A DNA stretch of 64,000 nt, from the NCBI RefSeq assembly GCF_023667495.1, contig NZ_JAMOZL010000011.1, positions 248,001 through 312,000 of the forward strand, written 5' to 3'. The number at the start of each line of letters is the position of its first letter. The first letter of the stretch is position 1. The notes under the pieces were generated by a model. The model ran no database searches and was not told the DNA's origin. It worked only from the letters and a program-made list of their open reading frames with translations. The DNA is from Dyadobacter sp. MSC1_007 (GTDB lineage: Bacteria > Bacteroidota > Bacteroidia > Cytophagales > Spirosomataceae). Shown piece after piece: positions 1-7,988 of the stretch. Position numbers and translations under genes: made by a program.

Positions 1-2
1 AA

Positions 3-2471
3 TATGAAGATATTATCATCCGCGCCAATTCGGAAGGTGAAAGCATTCATTTGAAAGACATCGCCAAGGTTGAGCTGGGAAGTGAATTCTTCGATATCTA
101 TTCCAACCTGGACGGTCAGCCGTCGGCAGCGATCGTGTTGCGGCAAAACTATGGCAGTAATGCCAGCGACGTGATCAAGGAAGTGAAAGAAAAGCTTGAT
201 GTGATGAAGGCCTCCTTTCCTCCGGGCATGGACTATAAGATCAGCTATGATGTTTCCCAATTCCTGGACGCGTCCATCGAACAGGTACTTCACACTTTGC
301 GGGATGCGTTTATTCTCGTTGCTATCGTCGTTTTCATCTTCCTGGGCGACTGGCGCTCCACGTTGATACCGATCCTTGCGGTTCCCGTGTCATTGATCGG
401 CGCGTTCTTTGTGATTCAGGCTTTTGGACTTTCCATTAACCTGATTACATTGTTTGCCCTTGTACTCGCGATCGGTATCGTAGTCGATGATGCGATTGTG
501 GTAGTCGAGGCCGTCCATGCCAAGATGGAGGAAGAGCCGGAGCTATCACCGTTTGCCGCAGTTAAAAAAGTGCTTGGAGAGATCAGCGGGGCGATTATCG
601 CCATCACAGCCGTAATGGTGTCGGTATTCCTTCCGATTTCCTTCATGTCGGGCCCTGTTGGTACTTTTTACCGCCAGTTTTCGATCACCATGGCCAGTTC
701 CATTGTAATCTCGGCCCTCATCGCCCTTACGCTTACGCCCGTGTTATGCGCCATGCTGTTGAAAAACCACCATGGACATCCCCGGAAGAAAAACCTGCTG
801 ACAAAGGCGCTTGACAGTTTCAACCGCGGTTTTGATAAACTTACCGGTCGTTATGTAAGCTTGTTGAAGTTGATCGTGAGCAGGAGAGTTCTCACATTCA
901 TCATATTAGGTGTGTTCTGTTTGGGAATCGCTTATGAGAATCAGATCCTGCCAGCGGGCTTTATTCCGAATGAAGATCAGAGTACCATTTACGCTATTAT
1001 CCAGACACCCCCAGGTTCAACTTTGGAAAAAACCAACGAGGTTTCTCAGCGTCTTCAAAAGATCTGCGAAGAGGTAAAGGGAATCGAATCGGTATCTTCC
1101 CTGGCGGGTTATGAGATTATGACTGAGGGTCGCGGTTCCAATGCCGGTACCTGTCTGATCAACCTCAAACCATGGCACGAGCGCGATCAAAACGTAAAAG
1201 AGATCATGGAAGAGCTTGAAAAGGCATCTAAGGGCCTCGGCGCCACGGTAGAATTCTTTGAACCGCCGGCGATTCCCGGCTTTGGTACCTCAGGCGGTTT
1301 CTCTATGCGTCTGCTTGATAAAACAACCGACACAGATTACCGTGAGTTTGACAAGATCAATAAACAGTTCATGGAAAACCTGAGCAAACGGAAAGAGCTA
1401 ACCGGCTTGTTTACCTTCTTTGCTGCCAACTATCCGCAATACGAACTAGAAATAGACAATAAGCTGGCCATGCAAAAAGGAGTATCCATCGGAAAAGCGA
1501 TGGACAACCTCAACATCATGATCGGTAGTACCTATGAACAAGGGTTTATCAAGTTCAACCAGTTTTTTAAAGTGTATGTGCAGTCGGATCCGCGTTACAG
1601 AAGGCTTCCAACCGATCTTTTAAAGCTTTTCGTTAAAAATGATGCTGGTGAAATGGTGCCTTACTCGGCATTCATGAAACTTAAAAAAGGCCAGGGCCCC
1701 AACGAGATCACCCGTTTCAATTTGTATAATTCGGCGGCGATCCAGGGACTTCCGGCCAAGGGGTATACCACTGCCGAGGCCATTCAGGCGATACGGGAAG
1801 TTTCTGCGAAAACGTTGCCGAGAGGTTACGACATCGCATTTGAAGGGCTTTCCTATGATGAATCGATCCGGGGTAATGAAGCACTTTATGTGTTCCTGAT
1901 CGTGCTGGCCTTCGTCTATTTTGTACTGGCTGCCCAATACGAAAGTTTCATTATTCCTCTTGCAGTGGTGCTTTCACTGCCTGTCGGGGTATTTGGTTCG
2001 TTCTTGCTTTTGAAATTGATGGGGCTTGAAAACAATATCTATGCGCAGATCGGGCTTATCATGCTGGTCGGGTTGTTGGGTAAAAACGCCGTACTGATCG
2101 TCGAATTCGCGGTGCAGAAACGGCATGAGGGAGAAACGATCCTGAATGCAGCCATCGAAGGCGCCAGGGTCCGCTTCCGTCCTATCCTGATGACCTCGTT
2201 CGCATTCGTAGCCGGTTTGATCCCGTTGATCATCGCCACGGGTGCAGGAGCTATCGGTAACCGTACGATCGGTGCTTCCGCCCTGGGTGGTATGTTGTTC
2301 GGGACTATTTTCGGGGTCATCATCATCCCCGGATTGTATTACATATTTGCTAAACTGGCAGACGGTAAAAAACTGATCAAAGATGAGGATGACGGATCGC
2401 TGAGCGAAGAGTTTGTCCATGCTATAGATGCTTTCCCTCACCCTGATGACAAAAATGACAATGCGAAATAA
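3..2471 (+). CDS. RND multidrug efflux pump, HAE1/AcrB-type inner-membrane subunit (5' partial)
   Basis: The frame is open from base 3, so roughly the first 220 residues of a ~1,050-residue pump lie upstream; 822 residues are present. This is the proton-driven transporter of a tripartite efflux complex in the inner membrane. Visible hallmarks are the transmembrane motif GIVVDDAIVVVE with the paired aspartates (residues 162-163 of the fragment) used for proton relay, a porter/docking half, and the second membrane half with GKNAVLIVEFA carrying the relay lysine. The C-terminal tail after the last helix is short and acidic. The stop lies inside the start region of the outer-membrane factor gene, so the two are translationally coupled; the periplasmic adaptor would be expected upstream. 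The substrate cannot be deduced from the sequence. Confidence 0.95.
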   Translation, partial: YEDIIIRANSEGESIHLKDIAKVELGSEFFDIYSNLDGQPSAAIVLRQNYGSNASDVIKEVKEKLDVMKASFPPGMDYKISYDVSQFLDASIEQVLHTLRDAFILVAIVVFIFLGDWRSTLIPILAVPVSLIGAFFVIQAFGLSINLITLFALVLAIGIVVDDAIVVVEAVHAKMEEEPELSPFAAVKKVLGEISGAIIAITAVMVSVFLPISFMSGPVGTFYRQFSITMASSIVISALIALTLTPVLCAMLLKNHHGHPRKKNLLTKALDSFNRGFDKLTGRYVSLLKLIVSRRVLTFIILGVFCLGIAYENQILPAGFIPNEDQSTIYAIIQTPPGSTLEKTNEVSQRLQKICEEVKGIESVSSLAGYEIMTEGRGSNAGTCLINLKPWHERDQNVKEIMEELEKASKGLGATVEFFEPPAIPGFGTSGGFSMRLLDKTTDTDYREFDKINKQFMENLSKRKELTGLFTFFAANYPQYELEIDNKLAMQKGVSIGKAMDNLNIMIGSTYEQGFIKFNQFFKVYVQSDPRYRRLPTDLLKLFVKNDAGEMVPYSAFMKLKKGQGPNEITRFNLYNSAAIQGLPAKGYTTAEAIQAIREVSAKTLPRGYDIAFEGLSYDESIRGNEALYVFLIVLAFVYFVLAAQYESFIIPLAVVLSLPVGVFGSFLLLKLMGLENNIYAQIGLIMLVGLLGKNAVLIVEFAVQKRHEGETILNAAIEGARVRFRPILMTSFAFVAGLIPLIIATGAGAIGNRTIGASALGGMLFGTIFGVIIIPGLYYIFAKLADGKKLIKDEDDGSLSEEFVHAIDAFPHPDDKNDNAK

Positions 2472-3894
2472 AAAAATATTGAACTGGGCCGGGATTGCGT
2501 TCATCGGGCTGACTTACACAGCCTGTAACATACCTGCACTCGTTCAGAAAACGGAAAACAAGGTAGTCCCTGTGAGCTATAACGGCTCACAGGACTCAAC
2601 CAACACCGGTAAGGTAAGCTGGAAGTCGTTCTTCACAGATCCATACCTGATCGCGCTGATCGACACGGCTTTCAAAAACAACCAGGAACTGAATATCACC
2701 TTGCAGGAAATCCAGGTCGCGCAGAACGAAATTGCTGTCCGCAAGGGGGAATATCTTCCGTTTGTTGGCCTCAGGGGCGGTGCCGGTGTCGAGAAAGCTG
2801 CCCGCTACACCAACATTGGTGCCAGCGAAGCTACTACGGACATCAAGCCCGGACGGGAAACCCCCGATCCGCTGCCAGATGTGAACATCGCGGCGGTAGC
2901 GCGGTGGGAAGTCGATATATGGCATAAGCTACGTAATGCGAAAAAGGCGGCTGCGACTAGGTATCTGTCGTCCATGGAAGGCAAAAACTTCATGATGACT
3001 AATATCGCTGCTGAAATCGCCAATTCGTATTATGAACTACTCGCGCTGGATAACGAGCTCGCGATCATCCGTCAGAACATCGATATCCAGACCAATGCGT
3101 TAAGGATTGTCAAGATGGAAAAAGAGGCAACCCGCGTAACCGAACTGGCCGTTCGCCGGTTTGAAGCGCAGGTACTCAAAACCCAGGGCCTTCAATACAA
3201 CATCCAGCAGCAGATCATCGAAACCGAGAACAGGATCAACTTCCTTGTCGGACGCTATCCGCAGCCCGTGCAGCGGACTAACCAGGGTTTCGAAAACCTT
3301 GCTCCCAATGTGGTGCAGGCTGGTATCCCCTCGCAGCTACTTGCCAACCGCCCGGATATCAAACAGGCAGAACTGGACCTTGCCGCCGCCAAAATCGACG
3401 TGGCCGTCGCCAGGGCGAATTTCTATCCGTCACTGGGACTGTCGGCCAGCCTTGGTTTCCAGGCGTTCAGCCCTATTTACCTTGCCCGCGTGCCTGAGTC
3501 GATCATGGGATCGCTCATTGGCGACCTTGCAGGCCCGGTGATCAACCGGTACGCGATCCGGGCTGGCTATGCAAATGCAAATGCACGCCAGATCCAGGCC
3601 ATTTACAACTACCAGCGTACGGTGCTAAATGCTTATATTGAAGTTGTAAATCAACTATCGAATATCAGCAACCTTGAAAAAAGCTTCGATCTGAAAACAA
3701 AAGAAGTGGAAGCTTTGAACCAATCGACCACCATTTCGAACCGGCTGTTCCTTTCGGCCCGTGCGGACTATATGGAAGTGCTGCTTACCCAGCGCGACGC
3801 ACTGGAATCAAAGTTTGATCTGATCGAGACTAAAATGCGCCAGATGAATGCCATGGTAAACATATACCGGGCATTAGGGGGCGGCTGGAATTGA
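2461..3894 (+). CDS. RND efflux outer-membrane factor, OprM/NodT-type lipoprotein
   Basis: This is the TolC-like outer-membrane exit channel of the tripartite pump (477 residues from ATG 2461). Starts at 2428, 2446 and 2455 are also in frame, but the one at 2461 gives a compact lipoprotein signal: basic MRNKK, a hydrophobic stretch, then TYTAC as the lipobox, with lipidation expected at Cys22. Two outer-membrane-efflux-protein repeats follow, rich in long amphipathic helices. The conserved segment LLANRPDIKQAELDLAAAK begins the second repeat, as in OprM/NodT proteins. The start overlaps the end of the RND gene by 11 bases. A strong hairpin terminator begins 22 bases after the stop, so the operon ends here. 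Confidence 0.93.
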   Translation: MRNKKILNWAGIAFIGLTYTACNIPALVQKTENKVVPVSYNGSQDSTNTGKVSWKSFFTDPYLIALIDTAFKNNQELNITLQEIQVAQNEIAVRKGEYLPFVGLRGGAGVEKAARYTNIGASEATTDIKPGRETPDPLPDVNIAAVARWEVDIWHKLRNAKKAAATRYLSSMEGKNFMMTNIAAEIANSYYELLALDNELAIIRQNIDIQTNALRIVKMEKEATRVTELAVRRFEAQVLKTQGLQYNIQQQIIETENRINFLVGRYPQPVQRTNQGFENLAPNVVQAGIPSQLLANRPDIKQAELDLAAAKIDVAVARANFYPSLGLSASLGFQAFSPIYLARVPESIMGSLIGDLAGPVINRYAIRAGYANANARQIQAIYNYQRTVLNAYIEVVNQLSNISNLEKSFDLKTKEVEALNQSTTISNRLFLSARADYMEVLLTQRDALESKFDLIETKMRQMNAMVNIYRALGGGWN

Positions 3895-3915
3895 TCGGCT
3901 TGATAGCTCAATAAC

Positions 3916-3951
3916 AAAAACGATCCCTTCTTCAATGAGGGGATCGTTTTT
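3916..3951 (+). terminator. Rho-independent terminator after efflux operon
   Basis: A 12-bp stem, AAAAACGATCCC paired with GGGATCGTTTTT, is closed by a short loop and ends in a T run. It lies 22 bases after the stop of the outer-membrane factor gene. The A-run on the left means it could act in both directions. Confidence 0.85.
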
Positions 3952-4097
3952 CGATTAATACAATATTATTCCGATAGTTAACCCAAACACACCGGATGCA
4001 CGAAAAATGTCGCCGGATTGCTATTTTTAAGGTAAATGTTGCTATACTAGCGGCGTCTAGTGGAAATGACGGACCTATATACATAACTTAATTTAAT

Positions 4098-4838
4098 ATG
4101 GTAAATTCGATTCTTTTAAAGCCTTTTGGGCTACACATTTCCCGCATTAAGCCGGTGGAAAAATTTACAGACGACGAAACTTTCCTTGGTATTTATGAAC
4201 GATGCAAGCCATTTACAATGACTTCCATCGAGAGAATGTACTCTCTATACACCGCTGTCGGCTATGTAGTGAAAAACAATATCCCCGGCGATTTCGTGGA
4301 ATGTGGCGTGTGGCGAGGCGGCAGCTCGATGATGATCGCCCTAACCCTTTTGCGACTCGGCAGCACCAACCGCCAGCTGTTTTTATACGACACATTCGAG
4401 GGCATGTCCGAGCCTACCGAAGACGATAAGACATTCCGCGGCGAAAATGCGGAGGAGCTTCTGAAGAAAAACGTCGACAATAAAGAAACATCCGTTTGGT
4501 GCCTTGCTAATCTGGCCGATGTTCAGCAAAACATGGCCCTGACCAAATACCCCGCTCAGAAAATCCAATATGTAAAGGGCAAAGTTGAAGATACGATTCC
4601 CGCCACAATCCCCGCAAATGGAATATCCCTGCTGCGGCTCGACACCGACTGGTACGAATCCACAGCCCACGAACTGAAACATCTTTATCCGATTCTGGCA
4701 GTCCCTGGTGTATTGATCATCGATGATTACGGGCATTGGGACGGATGTAAGAAAGCGGTGGACGAATATTTCGAGGGCAAGGCCATCCTGCTGAACAGAA
4801 TAGATTATACCGGAAGGATTGCCGTCAAATCGCATTGA
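4098..4838 (+). CDS. TylF/MycF-like sugar O-methyltransferase
   Basis: A 246-residue protein of the macrocin-O-methyltransferase (TylF) family, SAM-dependent enzymes that methylate sugar hydroxyls. The SAM-binding motif is DFVECGVWRGGSSMMIA (about residues 65-80), followed by LFLYDTFEGM. The metal-binding and catalytic part is LLRLDTDWYESTAHEL and GVLIIDDYGHWDGCKKAVDEYF; these aspartates match the Mg-binding residues of the family. The next gene, a polysaccharide flippase, starts 15 bases downstream on the same strand. An exopolysaccharide or O-antigen sugar is therefore a more likely target than an antibiotic. Family assignment is firm; the substrate is an inference. Confidence 0.85.
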   Translation: MVNSILLKPFGLHISRIKPVEKFTDDETFLGIYERCKPFTMTSIERMYSLYTAVGYVVKNNIPGDFVECGVWRGGSSMMIALTLLRLGSTNRQLFLYDTFEGMSEPTEDDKTFRGENAEELLKKNVDNKETSVWCLANLADVQQNMALTKYPAQKIQYVKGKVEDTIPATIPANGISLLRLDTDWYESTAHELKHLYPILAVPGVLIIDDYGHWDGCKKAVDEYFEGKAILLNRIDYTGRIAVKSH

Positions 4839-4853
4839 TAATCTGGATACGCC

Positions 4854-6299
4854 ATGCAGGTTGAACAGGAGATCAAGAGAGGCACTTTTTTTGTATTTAT
4901 AGCAAAGTATTCCAACATATTTATCGGGCTGATAGTCAATTCGATATTGGCCCGTTTTTTATCTCCCGAAGAATATGGAACGGTCGGCGTAGTAACTGTC
5001 TTTATCACTTTTTTTGGCATTCTTGGTGACATTGGCATTGGTACGTCGATCGTACAAAACCGCGACCTTACCAAAAAAGACATCTCCGATATTTTCAAAA
5101 TCAGTGCGATACTGAGCGTCTTTTTGGGCCTGGCATTTTACTTGATTTCCTATGGCATCGCATGGTTTTACGAAAGCGACATTTATATTCTCATAGGTCA
5201 GTTGCTTGCTGTAAGTATATTTTTCAGTTCACTTTCCGGCGTTCCAAAGAGTTTGCTGGTCAAACGAAAATCATTTAAGCTTCTTGGATTTATCGAAGTC
5301 ACAGCCGGGGTAGCCACCGGCTTTTTGGTTATTTATTTAGCCAAAAAAGGATATAGCTATTATTCGATCGTATGGCGGTCCATTGTTACGAATGCAATGC
5401 TCTTTGGAATGTATTTATACTTTTCACAAATGGAAGTAATGAAAGGAATGGGTTTCGGTGGGTTTAGGAAGATCGCCAGATATTCTTTCTTTCAGTTTGC
5501 ATTCAACTTTATTAACTATTTCTCTCGAAACCTTGATAACATCCTGATCGGCAAATACATGGGCAACCAAAGTCTTGGTATCTATAACCAGTCCTATCAG
5601 CTGATGATGTACCCCGTTGCCAACCTCACACACGTGATCACGCCCGTGCTGCACCCCGTGCTCGCCAAGTTTGTGGATGAACCCAATGTGATCTTCAGGG
5701 AATATTTGAAAGTAGTCAATATCCTGGCCATGCTCGGTGTACCAATCTCGATATTTGTCTTTTTCGCATCCAGGGAGCTCGTCTACGTGTTGCTCGGTGA
5801 AAGATGGATGGAAGTTGCAACCGTGTTACAAATCTTTGGTGTTTCGATATGGGTTCAAATGATCAATTCGAGCGGTGGTGCTATTTTTCAGGCGATCGGC
5901 CGCACGGATATGTTATTTAAGATGGGGATTTTCAGTACTATTACTACCATATCTGCCACGGTATTGGGGGTTGTAATTTTCAAATCGCTTACATTAACCG
6001 CCCTCTGCATTTCGGTTGCCTACGCTCTCAACTTTGTAATTGTATATTATGTACTGATCGATCGCTTATTAAAGGAAGATTTTTTGGTATTTGTTAAAAC
6101 GATCATTCAACATGGGACATTGGGCGTGGTGCTGATCGTGTCGCTTTACGCAAGTCAGTTCCTATTTGACCTTAGTGGAAGTTCGATTACCGTCATATGG
6201 TCTATACTGGTGAAAATTGCGATTACCGGGGCTGTATTCATTGCCTTTCACTTCACTATTTTTAAAGATTTGGCCAAAAGGTTTCTGCCAAAGAATTAA
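4854..6299 (+). CDS. Polysaccharide flippase, MOP superfamily (Wzx-like)
   Basis: A 481-residue integral membrane protein with about 12-14 hydrophobic helices along its length and no soluble domain. The N-terminus (KRGTFFVFIAKYSNIFIGL) and the segment NILIGKYMGNQSLGIYNQSYQL are typical of lipopolysaccharide/teichuronic-acid exporters of the MOP superfamily. Such proteins flip lipid-linked oligosaccharides across the inner membrane. It is probably co-transcribed with the TylF-like methyltransferase just upstream. No glycosyltransferases are next to it, so this is either an isolated pair or a remnant of a larger cluster. Confidence 0.88.
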   Translation: MQVEQEIKRGTFFVFIAKYSNIFIGLIVNSILARFLSPEEYGTVGVVTVFITFFGILGDIGIGTSIVQNRDLTKKDISDIFKISAILSVFLGLAFYLISYGIAWFYESDIYILIGQLLAVSIFFSSLSGVPKSLLVKRKSFKLLGFIEVTAGVATGFLVIYLAKKGYSYYSIVWRSIVTNAMLFGMYLYFSQMEVMKGMGFGGFRKIARYSFFQFAFNFINYFSRNLDNILIGKYMGNQSLGIYNQSYQLMMYPVANLTHVITPVLHPVLAKFVDEPNVIFREYLKVVNILAMLGVPISIFVFFASRELVYVLLGERWMEVATVLQIFGVSIWVQMINSSGGAIFQAIGRTDMLFKMGIFSTITTISATVLGVVIFKSLTLTALCISVAYALNFVIVYYVLIDRLLKEDFLVFVKTIIQHGTLGVVLIVSLYASQFLFDLSGSSITVIWSILVKIAITGAVFIAFHFTIFKDLAKRFLPKN

Positions 6300-6491
6300 T
6301 CCCATCATACAACCACGGATACCAACCCTGCGTCTTCGGTGGATTCACTTGTACGGCACCGTCATGCATCTGCGTCTGACGTGTCCAAATAGGCCCTTAA
6401 TAAAGTCTATTTGGCACCGTGCTCATTTAATATTTGAGCAATACTTTTGACACCATCAATCCTACTGAAATTAACCATAAAAAATAAAACC

Positions 6492-6872
6492 ATGATACAA
6501 GCAGAAAAAAAGGTGATGACAACCCAGGAAACGGCAGCAAGATTCAACGAACTGGCGCAGCAGGAGAAATGGTTTGAGATCCACAATGAGTTATTTGCTG
6601 AAAATGTCAGGAGCATTGACCCTTCCAACTCACCTTACTTCGGAAACGCGGAGGGCAAAGCGGCTGTCAGAAAAAAAGCGGAAGATTTTGTAGGCCGGAT
6701 CGAGGCCTTTCACCGGGGATATACAACTGAGCCGGTCGTCACTGGAAATCACTTTGCGGTGGCAAGGGAGATGGACGTCACGGTGCGCCCGCATGGACGG
6801 GTACAGATAGACGAAATCATGGTCTATGAGGTGCAAGACGGGCAGATCGTACTGGAACAGTTCTTCTACTAA
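6492..6872 (+). CDS. SnoaL-like / NTF2-fold protein
   Basis: A 126-residue single-domain protein resembling SnoaL-like members of the NTF2 superfamily: an N-terminal helical segment (ETAARFNELAQQEKWFEIH), a middle ENVRSIDP strand region, and a C-terminal VYEVQDGQIVLEQFFY. The fold forms a cone-shaped pocket used by cyclases, isomerases and many stress proteins; the reaction here is unknown. ATG 6492 is preferred over the in-frame TTG at 6447 because conservation-like sequence begins only after it. It is a single-gene unit with a terminator 20 bases downstream. Confidence 0.75.
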   Translation: MIQAEKKVMTTQETAARFNELAQQEKWFEIHNELFAENVRSIDPSNSPYFGNAEGKAAVRKKAEDFVGRIEAFHRGYTTEPVVTGNHFAVAREMDVTVRPHGRVQIDEIMVYEVQDGQIVLEQFFY

Positions 6873-6892
6873 TTGCAGCTGGCCCTATAAAA

Positions 6893-6925
6893 CAAAAAAT
6901 CCTCCCTATTCAGGAGGATTTTTTG
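6893..6925. terminator. Bidirectional terminator between convergent genes
   Basis: The 11-12 bp stem AAAAAATCCTCC / GGAGGATTTTTT has a 7-base loop and runs of A and T on either side. It lies between the stop of the SnoaL-like gene and the stop of the convergent cold-shock gene, so it can serve both. Confidence 0.85.
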
Positions 6926-6946
6926 TTACTTGCTTGAATATGATTG

Positions 6947-7138
6947 TCAGATAAGTGTTACGTTAACTGCATTCAGTCCTTTTCTTCCGTTTTCAACTTC
7001 GTAAGATACACTGTCGTTTTCGCGAATCTCGTCAACAAGTCCTGAAGTGTGTACAAAAATGTCATCTCCGCCATTTTCCGGAGCGATGAAACCAAACCCT
7101 TTGGTATCATTAAAAAACTTTACTGTTCCTGTATTCAT
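6947..7138 (-). CDS. Cold-shock domain protein (CspA family)
   Basis: A 63-residue single cold-shock domain, near the normal length for the family, carrying the RNA-binding motifs KGFGFI (RNP1) and DIFVH (RNP2) on a five-stranded OB fold. It is expected to bind single-stranded RNA or DNA in the cytoplasm and act as an RNA chaperone in cold or stationary conditions. It begins MNTGTVKFFND, the usual family start. The region upstream is extremely A/T-rich and contains a TAnnTTTG box on the minus strand 23-30 bases before the start codon. Confidence 0.95.
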   Translation of the reverse strand: MNTGTVKFFNDTKGFGFIAPENGGDDIFVHTSGLVDEIRENDSVSYEVENGRKGLNAVNVTLI

Positions 7139-7160
7139 AATTTTATTTTATAATATTATT

Positions 7161-7168
7161 CAAAAGTA
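7161..7168 (-). promoter_or_regulatory. Candidate -7 box of the cold-shock gene
   Basis: Read on the minus strand this is TACTTTTG, a perfect match to the Bacteroidota -7 consensus TAnnTTTG. It lies 23-30 bases before the cold-shock start codon. The expected -33 TTG is weak; the nearest match is about 14 bases away instead of 17-20. The call rests on the -7 box alone. Confidence 0.4.
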
Positions 7169-7294
7169 AAATAAAATTCTGACAATAAAAATTTTATTGA
7201 AAAAATATAGAATATTATTTTACCATGGTTTATTCAGTCATGTGCAAATGTTACCTTCGCTCTATCGCCAATGTCCTTTAAACACGTTTAATCC

Positions 7295-7894
7295 TTGACC
7301 TTGCAAGAAACTTTTAACACGCTCATCGACAGTTATATTAACGACAAGGTGGGCATCACCGATAACTTTTTAAGTGAGGTGCTGACTTCACATCTGATCA
7401 GCAATCTCAAATTGCTGTATGCCGAAAAGCAACTTATTTCGGCCGGGATCGGAAACGAAAAAGTTACGGTTAAAGACGCTTCCGTGAGAGGTGACAAGAT
7501 TTACTGGCTCGACAGAAGCCATAATGATCCCTATGAAAACGAGTTTCTCGATTTGATGGACCAGTTCGTCAGCCACTTAAACAGCACGTGCTACACAGGA
7601 ATTACCGGTTATGAATTTCACTATACCTTGTATGAAAAAGGTAGTTTTTACAAAAAACACCTGGACCAGTTCCGCAACAATGGAAGTCGGCAGTATTCCA
7701 TGATCATGTACCTGAATGCTAACTGGCAGGAAGGTGACGGTGGCGAACTCTGCATTCACCAGAACGGCAATATGCGCAAGATAGCACCTACCAATGGCAG
7801 GAGCGTGTTTTTCAAAAGCAGTGAATTGGAACACGAAGTCCTCGTAACCCATAAACCCCGAATGAGCATCACCGGCTGGCTAAAAATCAATTAG
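7295..7894 (+). CDS. 2-oxoglutarate/Fe(II)-dependent oxygenase, prolyl-4-hydroxylase-like
   Basis: A 199-residue protein with a double-stranded beta-helix oxygenase domain. The iron ligands are the His and Asp of KKHLDQF and the His of SSELEHEVL; the 2-oxoglutarate-binding Arg is in KPRMSITGW. The preceding YEFHYTLYEKGSFYKKHLD segment is typical of the SM-20/P4Hc group, which hydroxylate protein or small-molecule substrates. Only TTG starts (7295 or 7301) precede the conserved region. An ATG at 7271 in the same frame is cut off by a TAA six codons later, so a TTG start is inferred. The gene stands alone and converges on the giant repeat-protein gene, with a shared terminator. Confidence 0.85.
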   Translation: MTLQETFNTLIDSYINDKVGITDNFLSEVLTSHLISNLKLLYAEKQLISAGIGNEKVTVKDASVRGDKIYWLDRSHNDPYENEFLDLMDQFVSHLNSTCYTGITGYEFHYTLYEKGSFYKKHLDQFRNNGSRQYSMIMYLNANWQEGDGGELCIHQNGNMRKIAPTNGRSVFFKSSELEHEVLVTHKPRMSITGWLKIN

Positions 7895-7934
7895 ACCGTG
7901 CAGCAGCATAGCCGGAAATACCAATCCAAAAAAC

Positions 7935-7972
7935 AAAAAGAGTGCCTGACTAGCTAATCAGGCACTCTTTTT
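7935..7972. terminator. Bidirectional terminator
   Basis: A perfect 15-bp stem AAAAAGAGTGCCTGA / TCAGGCACTCTTTTT with an 8-base loop. It lies between the convergent oxygenase gene and the giant repeat-protein gene and has A/T runs on both sides. Confidence 0.9.
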
Positions 7973-7988
7973 GGCATCAAAACAAAGA